A DNA stretch of 8,911 nt from Actinomycetes bacterium. Lineage in GTDB: Bacteria > Actinomycetota > Actinomycetes > Actinomycetales > Cellulomonadaceae. The stretch's first letter is position 1. Every line of letters starts with the position of its first letter. Below are positions 1 to 6,581 of the stretch, in pieces. The translations under genes and the position numbers were made by a program. Under the pieces are notes generated by a model. It saw only the letters and a list, made by a program, of their open reading frames with translations, ran no database searches and was not told where the DNA came from. The stretch is taken from assembly GCA_023426865.1 (NCBI GenBank), contig JAEZBT010000106.1:1-8911 (forward strand), given 5' to 3'.

Positions 1-4
1 CTCC

Positions 5-34
5 GGGGGGGGGGGGCCGCCGCCCCCCCCCCCC
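5..34. repeat. G12/C12 homopolymer inverted repeat (hairpin)
   Basis: A run of 12 G (5-16), a 6-base spacer (17-22) and a run of 12 C (23-34) form a perfect 12-bp G:C stem. A single A and six more C follow (35-41). It lies 47 bases before the first pilin start. It could be a terminator or attenuator behind an upstream gene (for example a major pilin), although only a short T run (50-52) follows. It could also be a slippage-prone tract, or a base-calling artefact at a contig end. The repeat is plain in the sequence; its function is inferred. Confidence 0.6.
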
Positions 35-70
35 ACCCCCCGCGGTCGCTTTCCGTGCACGGCACACCAG

Positions 71-75
71 AGGAG
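71..75 (+). promoter_or_regulatory. Ribosome binding site fixing the first pilin start
   Basis: AGGAG sits 6 bases before the ATG at 82. This favours ATG 82 over the in-frame GTG at 55, which has no Shine-Dalgarno sequence and lies directly after the homopolymer tract. Confidence 0.75.
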
Positions 76-81
76 CAGCGA

Positions 82-1422
82 ATGCGCGTAGGCCGGCGGA
101 TCCGTCCGCGGGACGACGTCGGGATGACGCTCGTCGAGCTGATGGCGGCGCTCCTCATCTTCGCCATCGTCTCCACCGGCATCATCTACACGATGCTCTC
201 GGTGCTCCAGGTCACCCGCGACACCCGCGCGCGGCAGGTCGCTGCCAACCTCGCGGCCGAGGAGATCGACCTCACCCGCGACACCGCCGACCTCTTCGCC
301 CTCGTCGACGCCGACCGCGACGTGACCATCAACGGGGACACCTTCCACGTCCACCGCGACACGCAGTGGGTGTCCGACCCCGGGCTCGACTTCACGTGCG
401 GCGGCACGAGTGGAGGCACGGGCGCCCCGCTCCGCTACAAGCGCGTCAACATCACGGTCACCTGGGACAACATGCGGCCGGGCACGGAGCCGGTCCGGTC
501 GGACACGGTGATCGACCCGGACGAGCGGATCAACGATCCCGCCAAGGGCACCATCCTCGTGTCCGTGCTGGACGCGACGGGTCTGGGCGTCTCCGGCGTT
601 ACGGTCAGCGCGTCGCCGAGCCCCGGGTCCGCCGTGCAGCCCACCGACGCGCAGGGCTGCACGTACATCCTGAAGGTCGCCCCGGCCACCTACACGGTGA
701 CCGCCTCCTCGGCCGGCTACCGCTCCGGGGACCAGGCGACGTCGGCGAGCCAGACGGTGAGCGTCGTGGCTGGCCAGTCGGTGTCCGTCGGGTTCCTCTA
801 CGCGCGCGCGGGGACCTTCACGGCGAACCTCGCCGCCGGCTACACGCCGCCGCCCGGCGTCACGCTCCGCATCCCGACGGACCTGCAGACGACGTTCTGG
901 AACACGTACGGGCTCTACCCCCAGACCCCGAGCGCCGGCGGCGGCACGCGGACGCAGACCTTCCCGCTGCACCCGTACCCGTCCGGGTACCAGGCGTTCG
1001 CCGGGGTCTGCGACCTGGCCGACCCGGGCCTGTGGCCGGAGGAGCCGGCCCCCGGGGGCACGCTGCGCGGCGTGCGGGTCGATCCCGCGGCCGCGCTGCC
1101 TGGCGGGACCGCGACGATCGACGTCCCGATGGGCATCGTCACCATCGCCGGCGGGGGGTCCGGCCAGTACCTGCGGGCTGTGTCGACCGACGCCGGGTGC
1201 ACGGCCACCTACAAGTTCGGGGCGGTCCTCTCCGCCGCGCCCACCACGATCGCGTTGCCCTACGGCACGTGGCAGCTCCAACGGGCCTCGTCGGCGACCG
1301 GGACGTGGGCCAACGTGCCAGCATCTGCGCTCTCGGTCCCGACGCCGGCCGTCCCGACGGCCACGGCCATCGCGCCGACCGGCACCGTGACGTTCGATCC
1401 TCGGGTGGTGACCACGCCGTGA
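82..1422 (+). CDS. PilV-like type IV minor pilin with Ig-like/carboxypeptidase-regulatory-like domain
   Basis: The 446-residue product is a probable minor subunit of a type IV pilus. It would be inserted in the membrane, processed by the prepilin peptidase and displayed outside the cell. Residues 1-14 form a basic leader ending in Gly14. The mature N-terminus reads MTLVELMAALLIFAIV, with Glu at +5 and a hydrophobic helix to about residue 40. Residues about 155-240 look like a small beta-sandwich of the carboxypeptidase-regulatory/Cna-B type: a start near KGTILVSVLD, then GVSGVTVSA, a Tyr-Thr-Val-Thr strand and an AGYRSG turn. Residues about 241-395 look like a second extracellular module. There are four Cys (106, 193, 310, 373), possibly forming disulfides. 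The protein is much longer than ordinary pilins, so an adhesive or tip role is plausible but inferred. ATG 82 is chosen for its AGGAG. The TGA overlaps the next ATG by one base. Confidence 0.88.
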   Translation: MRVGRRIRPRDDVGMTLVELMAALLIFAIVSTGIIYTMLSVLQVTRDTRARQVAANLAAEEIDLTRDTADLFALVDADRDVTINGDTFHVHRDTQWVSDPGLDFTCGGTSGGTGAPLRYKRVNITVTWDNMRPGTEPVRSDTVIDPDERINDPAKGTILVSVLDATGLGVSGVTVSASPSPGSAVQPTDAQGCTYILKVAPATYTVTASSAGYRSGDQATSASQTVSVVAGQSVSVGFLYARAGTFTANLAAGYTPPPGVTLRIPTDLQTTFWNTYGLYPQTPSAGGGTRTQTFPLHPYPSGYQAFAGVCDLADPGLWPEEPAPGGTLRGVRVDPAAALPGGTATIDVPMGIVTIAGGGSGQYLRAVSTDAGCTATYKFGAVLSAAPTTIALPYGTWQLQRASSATGTWANVPASALSVPTPAVPTATAIAPTGTVTFDPRVVTTP

Positions 1423-2102
1423 TGCGGCCCGAGCGGTGGCACATGTCGCGGCGTGACGACGGCGTCACGCTGCCCGAGCTTCTCGTCACGGTCTTCCTGC
1501 TGAGCATCGTCACGACGCTGATCGTGAGCTTCATGAGCTCGGTGAGTCGCACGTTCAGCCAGGACACCGCGGCGACGGACAGCATCAACGTCGCCACGAC
1601 GGGCATGAACGAGATGACGCGCGTGATCCGCTCGGGCACCGAGGTCCGGCTCGTCGGCGCGACGGTGAACTCGCCCGTCTTCATCACCGCGAAGCCCAAC
1701 GAGGTCGTGTTGTACGCGTACATCGACACGTCGTCGACCAAGCCGCAGCCACTGAAGGTCCGCTTCTCGATCGACTCGTCGCGCCGCATCGTCGAGACGA
1801 GGTGGCTGGCGACGACCGTGACCGGTCCGTGGGCGTTCGCGTCGACGCCCGACACGACTCGGACCATCGCGCGCGCCGTCCCCACGTCGGCCCCCGCGAT
1901 GTTCGAGTACCTCGACAAGGACGGCAACGTCCTCCCGCTCACCGCCTCCGGTCTGACGGCCGCGCAGCTGAAGGAGGTGGCCGCTGTGACCATCACCCTG
2001 ACGATCCAGGCGGACGTCACCGCCCGGGCGGAGCCTGTCACCCTCCGCAACTCGGTGGGCATCCCGAACCTCGGCATCTCGCGGATTGGACCGACGACAT
2101 GA
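1422..2102 (+). CDS. PilW-like type IV minor pilin (prepilin-type N-terminal domain)
   Basis: The 226-residue prepilin-like protein has the leader MRPERWHMSRRDDG and predicted cleavage after Gly14. The mature start VTLPELLVTVFLLS keeps Glu at +5 and leads into a hydrophobic helix to about residue 36. The rest is a Thr/Val-rich globular domain typical in size of PilW/PulJ-type minor pilins. I see no named catalytic motif and no Cys. Start and stop are coupled to both neighbours: TGATG at 1420-1424 upstream and ATGA at 2099-2102 downstream, so the three pilin genes are probably translated together. An in-frame ATG at 1443 would give a 7-residue leader and is an alternative start. The minor-pilin role is well supported; assignment to the PilW subgroup rests on size and gene order. 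Confidence 0.87.
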   Translation: MRPERWHMSRRDDGVTLPELLVTVFLLSIVTTLIVSFMSSVSRTFSQDTAATDSINVATTGMNEMTRVIRSGTEVRLVGATVNSPVFITAKPNEVVLYAYIDTSSTKPQPLKVRFSIDSSRRIVETRWLATTVTGPWAFASTPDTTRTIARAVPTSAPAMFEYLDKDGNVLPLTASGLTAAQLKEVAAVTITLTIQADVTARAEPVTLRNSVGIPNLGISRIGPTT

Positions 2103-3895
2103 TGAGCCGGATCTGGCGGGCTCGGCGTGAGGACGACGGCATCGCGATGGTGATGATCATCGGGGTCACGGCCGTGCTGGCGACGCTGGTCGTGGCGGGG
2201 ATCGCGTTGGCCGTCGGTTCGTCCCGGTCTGCGCGCCAGACGCAGGACTGGAATGGAGCCCTCGCGGCCGCCTACGCCGGTGTGGAGGAGTACGAGAGCC
2301 GGCTCGCCAACGACACGGGCTATCTCGTCTTCGGGAACCCCGCCTCGACCTTCAGCACTCCCAATCCGTCGAGCCCCTCCGACCCTGCGAACTCGAACGT
2401 CACGTTGCCGACGGGCGCCGCGGCGAACCCGGCGTTCGGGCTCGGGACCTCAGGGACCTGGGCCCAGGTGCCCGGCAGCTCCGGCGGCGCGACGTTCCGG
2501 TACGAGGTGGACAACAGCAAGTACTGGGTCGACGGCACGCTGCGGGTCCGTTCGACCGGACGGGTGGGCAACGAGACGCGCACGATCGTCGCGGACCTCA
2601 AGCAGCTCGGGTTCATCGACTTCCTGTACTTCACCGACTACGAGGTCCAGGACCCGACGGCGGTCAACCCCACCAGCACGACCAACTGTGCGATCCACTA
2701 TCCGGCGTCACGTCCGGGCTGCACCACCATCAGCTTCACGACCAACGACTCGTTCGACGGGCCGGTGCACACCAATGACGCGATGCACATGAACGGCGCG
2801 GCGCAGTTCCTCGGCAAGGTCACGACCGCGTACGACGCCCCGGGAACGGCGCCCAACTACGTCCAGACGTCGGGGTCCGCGCCCGTCTTCGCCGTCACCG
2901 GTGACCCGCAAGTGACGGGCACCATCGGGATGCCCGCCACGAACTCCCAGCTCAAGAAGGAGACGCGGTCGGATCTGCCCAACGACGTCCCGTCGCCCGG
3001 GTGCCTGTACACCGGCCCCACGTCCATCACCTTCCATAGCGACGGGACGATGACGGTCATCTCGCCGTGGACCCGCTTCACCAACACGGCGGGTGACGCG
3101 GGCACGTCCGGGTCGAACCCGTCCAAGTGTGGCACGCCCGGCGCCGGCGGGCTCGCCCGCGTCTCGGGCGGCGCGTACGTCGGGCAGCGGATCGCCGTGC
3201 CGGCCAACACGGTCATCTACGTGCAGAACGTGCCCACGACGGCCTCGAACGTCAACTACACGTCCACGAGCCCGAGCTCGAGGAGGGCCCCCTTCGGCAG
3301 CATCGACTGCCCGTCCAACGGCAACAACCTCGGCTACCCGATGACCGACGAGACACCGCCCTTCAGCGCCGCCTACGGGTGTCGCAACGGAGATGCCTTC
3401 GTCGAGGGCACGCTCGAGGGCAAGCTCACCGTAGCGGCGGAGAACTACATCTACGTCACTGACGACCTGACCTACGACACCTCGGAGGACATCCTCGGCC
3501 TGGTCGGCAACAACGCCGTGTGGGTCTGGAACCCCATGAAGGTGTCGAGCTACTGGGGCACCACGTACACGCCGCTGCTCGGCGCCGGCGACAGGAGCAT
3601 CGATGCCGCGATCCTGTCCGTCGCGCACACCTTCATGGTGCAGAACTACAACCGTGCGGGGTATCTCGGGAGGCTCCACGTCCACGGCGCGATCGCCCAG
3701 CGGTTCCGTGGCCCGGTCGCGACCGGCAGCGGTGGGAGCACTCCGTCCACGGGCTACCTGAAGGACTACACCTACGACGAGCGCTTCAGGTACACGGCAC
3801 CGCCGAAGTTCCTTTCACCCGTGACCACGACCTATGGCGTGAACATCTGGGTCGAGGTCTCGCCGGTCTTCGACGCTGCTGGTGCCTATCGATGA
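2099..3895 (+). CDS. PilX/GspK-like large pilus tip protein
   Basis: The 598-residue protein has a prepilin-like start: the leader MMSRIWRARREDDG, then IAMVMIIGVTAVLATLVVAG as a hydrophobic helix. Position +5 is Met, not Glu. Loss of Glu5 is known for GspK-type tip pseudopilins, which suggests a cap or initiating position. The segment LAAAYAGVEEYESRL (about 58-72) matches the N-terminal style of PilX-like proteins. The large extracellular part contains FDGPVHTND (219-227). Its C-terminal region has HVHGAIAQRFRGPV (from 527), GYLKDYTYDERF and PPKFLSP (568-574), an arrangement I associate with PilX/DUF4900-like actinobacterial proteins. Six Cys (197, 208, 302, 344, 404, 428) could form three disulfides. 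ATG 2099 overlaps the previous stop; ATG 2102 is equally possible. Tip location is an inference. Confidence 0.85.
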   Translation: MMSRIWRARREDDGIAMVMIIGVTAVLATLVVAGIALAVGSSRSARQTQDWNGALAAAYAGVEEYESRLANDTGYLVFGNPASTFSTPNPSSPSDPANSNVTLPTGAAANPAFGLGTSGTWAQVPGSSGGATFRYEVDNSKYWVDGTLRVRSTGRVGNETRTIVADLKQLGFIDFLYFTDYEVQDPTAVNPTSTTNCAIHYPASRPGCTTISFTTNDSFDGPVHTNDAMHMNGAAQFLGKVTTAYDAPGTAPNYVQTSGSAPVFAVTGDPQVTGTIGMPATNSQLKKETRSDLPNDVPSPGCLYTGPTSITFHSDGTMTVISPWTRFTNTAGDAGTSGSNPSKCGTPGAGGLARVSGGAYVGQRIAVPANTVIYVQNVPTTASNVNYTSTSPSSRRAPFGSIDCPSNGNNLGYPMTDETPPFSAAYGCRNGDAFVEGTLEGKLTVAAENYIYVTDDLTYDTSEDILGLVGNNAVWVWNPMKVSSYWGTTYTPLLGAGDRSIDAAILSVAHTFMVQNYNRAGYLGRLHVHGAIAQRFRGPVATGSGGSTPSTGYLKDYTYDERFRYTAPPKFLSPVTTTYGVNIWVEVSPVFDAAGAYR

Positions 3896-3907
3896 TCTGC
3901 TGAGCTC

Positions 3908-4711
3908 GTGGATCTACGCGACGACCCCGTCCTCTGGCCCGCCCTGGTCGCCCTCGTCGGCGGCCTCGGCCTCGTCATCGGCTCGTTCCTGAACGTCCTG
4001 ATCTGGCGCGTCCCGCGCGGCGAGTCGGTGGTGCGCCCACGGAGCAGGTGCCCGCGCTGCGGTCACCCACTGTCGGCGCTCGAGAACGTGCCGGTGTTGG
4101 CGTGGCTCGCCCTGCGGGGGCGTTGCCGTGCGTGCCGGGCTCCGATCGGCGTCCGCTACCCGCTCATCGAGCTGCTCACAGGCGGGCTGTTCGCGGGCAC
4201 GGCCGCGTGGCTCGGCCCCGTCGCAGTGCTGCCCGCGTTCCTGTTCCTCGCCGCGGTGGCAGTGGCTCTGGGAGCCATCGACCTCGATGTCCGGCGTCTG
4301 CCCAACCAGATCCTGCTGCCGTCACTCGCGGTCGCGCCGGTGCTCCTCGCCGTGGCGGGTCTCGTCGAGGGCGAGGGTGCGGCGCTCGCCCGTGCCGTCA
4401 TCGGCGCAGGGGCGATGTTCGCCTTCTACTTCCTCCTCGCGGTGGCGTACCCCGCGGGTATGGGCTGGGGCGACGTGAAGCTCGCCCCCCTCCTCGGGAT
4501 GTTTCTCGGGTGGGTCGGCTGGGGTGCGCTCGTCGTGGGATCGTTCGCCGCTTTCGTGCTGGGTGGTGTGTTCTCTCTCGGCCTCATGCTCACCGGAAGG
4601 GCGGGCCGCAAGACCGGCATCCCCTTCGGCCCCTGGATGCTCCTGGGTGCTGCAATTGGGCTCGTGTGGGGGGAGGCGCTCTGGTCGGCATACCTCGGTC
4701 TGGTCGTCTGA
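3908..4711 (+). CDS. pilD: Prepilin peptidase / N-methyltransferase (A24 family)
   Basis: This 267-residue polytopic membrane aspartyl protease removes prepilin leaders after Gly and methylates the new N-terminus. The N-terminal domain has GSFLNVLIWRVPRGES (from residue 25). Two CxxC pairs follow (C48/C51 and C73/C76), the zinc-binding cysteines of bifunctional PilD proteins. The peptidase domain shows both expected aspartates: D125 in AIDLDVRRLPN and D189 in the GWGD motif before VKLAPLLG. Several hydrophobic helices fill residues 95-265. Length fits the family. The GTG start lies 12 bases after the PilX-like stop, in the same frame, with no clear Shine-Dalgarno sequence, so reinitiation after the upstream gene is likely. 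It is the only start codon between that stop and the conserved N-terminal motif. Its substrates should include the three upstream prepilins and an unseen major pilin. Confidence 0.95.
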   Translation: MDLRDDPVLWPALVALVGGLGLVIGSFLNVLIWRVPRGESVVRPRSRCPRCGHPLSALENVPVLAWLALRGRCRACRAPIGVRYPLIELLTGGLFAGTAAWLGPVAVLPAFLFLAAVAVALGAIDLDVRRLPNQILLPSLAVAPVLLAVAGLVEGEGAALARAVIGAGAMFAFYFLLAVAYPAGMGWGDVKLAPLLGMFLGWVGWGALVVGSFAAFVLGGVFSLGLMLTGRAGRKTGIPFGPWMLLGAAIGLVWGEALWSAYLGLVV

Positions 4712-4814
4712 GAGAAGTTGCCAGAACGCTCGCGAGGCTGCTCAAGCCGGGCAGTCCGCCGCCCGATAGACCAGTCAGGGTGCAGCCGCACACGAGCACG
4801 ACGTCGGAGGAACA
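4712..4814. other. Gap between pilD and pilM
   Basis: This 103-base gap is the longest non-coding stretch among the pilus genes. It holds only a weak 5-bp inverted repeat (CGGGC 4748-4752 / GCCCG 4761-4765) and the ribosome binding site of pilM at its end. No convincing -35/-10 pair is visible. A separate promoter for pilMNO is possible but not supported by sequence alone. Confidence 0.4.
4806..4810 (+). promoter_or_regulatory. Ribosome binding site of pilM
   Basis: GGAGG lies 4 bases before the GTG at 4815. This marks that GTG as the pilM start even though the spacing is short. Confidence 0.7.
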
Positions 4815-5867
4815 GTGGCCAGAAGCGTGGTCATCGGGCTGGATATCGGTACGACGCACGTCCGGGCGGCTGAGGTGGAGTCGGGCGGGTCCGCCGGTCC
4901 ACGGCTCGTCCGCTACGCCGCCGTGCCGCTCCCGCTCGGTGCGGTCCGGGACGGCGAGGTGGCGGAGCCTGCGACCGTCGCGAGCTCGCTCCGTCGGCTC
5001 TGGCAGGAGGGCCGGTTCAGCAGCCGGGACGTCGCCATAGGGATCGGCAACCAGCGCGTTCTGGTCCGCGAGCTGGAGCTGCCAGCCATGCCCATGGCGC
5101 AGATCCGCTCCTCGCTGCCGTTCCAGGTGCAGGAGATGCTGCCCGTGGCCGTCGAGGACGCCCTACTCGACTACTACCCGGTCGACCAGTTCGCCGGGCA
5201 AAACGGTCCTGCGGTCCGCGGGCTGCTCGTCGCGGCGACGAAGGACACCGTGAGCTCGAACGTCGTCGCCGTTGAAGGCGCCGGGTTGCGGCCGATCGCG
5301 GTCGACCTGAACGCGTTTGCCCTCGTCCGGTCGCTCGCCGCCAGCGCCGCGGTGTCGCGGACCGCGGCCATCGTCGACATTGGCGCCCGGGTGAGCACCG
5401 TGGTCATCGTCGACGGCGGCCGCCCCCAGTTGGTGCGGATCCTGCCTTCGGGTGGGCAGGACGTCACCGACGCCGTCGCAGCGGCGATCGACGTCTCCTG
5501 GCCGGAGGCGGAGCGGATCAAGCGCGAGACCGGCGTGGGGCTCCAGGTGCACGAGTCGCTCGCCGCTGCCGCCCAGACGGTGAACGCGGTGACCCGCACC
5601 CTGGTGGACTCCATCCGCAACACGTTCGTGTACTACGCGAGCAACCACCCTGGTCGCGCTGCCGAAAGTGTCGTGCTGAGCGGCGGGATGGCGCGGATGC
5701 CGGGTCTGGGCCAGTTCCTGTCGAGCGCGAGCCGACTGCCGGTGTCGTTGGGTCAACCGCTGGGCGCCATGCGCATGGCCCGGACAGTCCCCGGTGGCGA
5801 CGTGCTGGCCAACGAGCAGATCGAGTGCTCGGTGGCCGTCGGCCTGGGTATGGCGGTGGCGGCATGA
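4815..5867 (+). CDS. pilM: Type IV pilus assembly protein PilM (actin-like ATPase)
   Basis: The 350-residue cytoplasmic protein has an FtsA/actin-like fold. It binds ATP and the N-terminal tail of PilN, linking the pilus alignment complex to the cytoplasm. Visible nucleotide-site elements are the phosphate-1 loop GLDIGTTHVRAAE (D10-IGTT), the phosphate-2 segment VDIGARVSTVVIVDGG (D188-IG), and the adenosine motif VVLSGGMARMPGL (SGG at 289-291). The segment between them, with ELPAMPMAQIRSSLPFQVQEMLP, is typical of the PilM 1C-like subdomain. There is no signal peptide or membrane segment. Length matches the family (about 350). The start is set by GGAGG. The TGA overlaps the pilN ATG in an ATGA, so the two are translationally coupled, in agreement with their direct interaction. 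Confidence 0.94.
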   Translation: MARSVVIGLDIGTTHVRAAEVESGGSAGPRLVRYAAVPLPLGAVRDGEVAEPATVASSLRRLWQEGRFSSRDVAIGIGNQRVLVRELELPAMPMAQIRSSLPFQVQEMLPVAVEDALLDYYPVDQFAGQNGPAVRGLLVAATKDTVSSNVVAVEGAGLRPIAVDLNAFALVRSLAASAAVSRTAAIVDIGARVSTVVIVDGGRPQLVRILPSGGQDVTDAVAAAIDVSWPEAERIKRETGVGLQVHESLAAAAQTVNAVTRTLVDSIRNTFVYYASNHPGRAAESVVLSGGMARMPGLGQFLSSASRLPVSLGQPLGAMRMARTVPGGDVLANEQIECSVAVGLGMAVAA

Positions 5868-6580
5868 GCGCGACACGTGGTGGGGTGGTCGTGGGGGCAC
5901 CCCCTCAGCCACAGGTGAACCTGCTTCCTCCGGAGGTGCGCGCGTCCCGCACGCTACGGACGACCAAGCGCCTCCTCGGCCTCGTGGTGGTGGCGGTGAT
6001 CGGGGTCGCCGCGGCGGGGTACGTGTGGTCGGCGGCCGCAGTGTCGACCGCGAACGACGACCTTGGGCGCGAGCAGGACCGCACGCGCGAGCTCCTCGCC
6101 CAGCAGGCCGAGTACACAGAGGTCCCCGAAGTGATGGGCCGGCTCGAGGCAGCGCAGACGGCGCGCACGCTCGGGTTCTCCACCGAGGTGCTCTGGGCCG
6201 TACGGATGCGGGCGTTCATGCAGGTCGCACCGTTGACCGTGGCGTTCGAGACGATTCAGATGTCCGGCACTACGCCGATGGCCTTCCTCGTGCCCACCAC
6301 GAACGTGCTCGCCACGCCCGGCTCGGTGGGCCAGATCACGTTCCAGGGCCGCGCGCTCACCATGCAGGACATTGCTGGATGGGCCGAGCAGCTCGAGACG
6401 ATCGACGGGTTCGCGGACGCATACATCACGGCAACCCCGATCACTGAGGCAACTGAGGGCGCCTGGGCAGGCACTCCGTATTACGAGGTCTCGGGCACCG
6501 TGCAGATCCTGCCGAGCGCCTACGCCGCGCGGTTCGTCGAGGTGACCGAGGATGACGACACCGCGGACGAGGAGGACTGA
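5864..6580 (+). CDS. pilN: Type IV pilus assembly protein PilN
   Basis: This 238-residue bitopic membrane protein has a short cytoplasmic tail carrying QVNLLPPE (residues 17-24). This is the conserved NLLP element by which PilN docks on PilM. One transmembrane helix follows (about 37-55), then a polar, charged stretch likely to be coiled coil (about 57-90), and an extracytoplasmic alpha/beta domain of the kind that dimerises with PilO. The C-terminus is strongly acidic (about 226-238). ATG 5864 overlaps the pilM stop; ATG 5825 upstream, within pilM, is unlikely because it would extend the tail past the usual PilM-binding region. The order pilM-pilN-pilO matches the canonical cluster. The sequence beyond the helix is divergent, so naming rests mainly on the NLLP motif, topology and gene order. 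Confidence 0.88.
   Translation: MSATRGGVVVGAPPQPQVNLLPPEVRASRTLRTTKRLLGLVVVAVIGVAAAGYVWSAAAVSTANDDLGREQDRTRELLAQQAEYTEVPEVMGRLEAAQTARTLGFSTEVLWAVRMRAFMQVAPLTVAFETIQMSGTTPMAFLVPTTNVLATPGSVGQITFQGRALTMQDIAGWAEQLETIDGFADAYITATPITEATEGAWAGTPYYEVSGTVQILPSAYAARFVEVTEDDDTADEED
6571..6575 (+). promoter_or_regulatory. Ribosome binding site of pilO inside the pilN end
   Basis: GGAGG inside the last codons of pilN lies 6 bases before GTG 6582. It selects that codon over the in-frame ATG at 6552, which would place 10 extra residues before the membrane helix. Confidence 0.75.
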
Positions 6581-6581
6581 C

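Noticed and set aside
55..81. GTG 55 as the start of the first pilin
   Set aside because: No Shine-Dalgarno sequence precedes it, while ATG 82 has AGGAG at good spacing and gives a 14-residue leader like its two neighbours.
366..1421. Upstream extension of the PilW-like frame into the first pilin gene
   Set aside because: The extension is Arg/His/Gly-rich out-of-frame translation; the prepilin leader begins at 1422.
1139..2077. Minus-strand open frame of 312 codons opposite the first two pilin genes
   Set aside because: It spans the junction of two coupled plus-strand genes with clear prepilin motifs and has no plausible protein features.
2708..3685. Minus-strand open frame of 325 codons opposite the PilX-like gene
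   Set aside because: Arg/Gly/Val-rich composition without domains; a shadow of the plus-strand gene.
4748..4765. Short inverted repeat in the pilD-pilM gap as a terminator
   Set aside because: A 5-bp stem with an 8-base loop and no T tract is expected by chance at this GC content.
4712..4814. Possible promoter before pilM (TTGCCA at 4718 and GATAGA at 4765)
   Set aside because: The spacing of about 41 bases is far too long for a -35/-10 pair and no better pair is visible.
4048..5040. Open frame of 330 codons across pilD and the pilM start in another frame
   Set aside because: Arg/Gly/Pro-rich shadow; pilD and pilM carry their family motifs in other frames.
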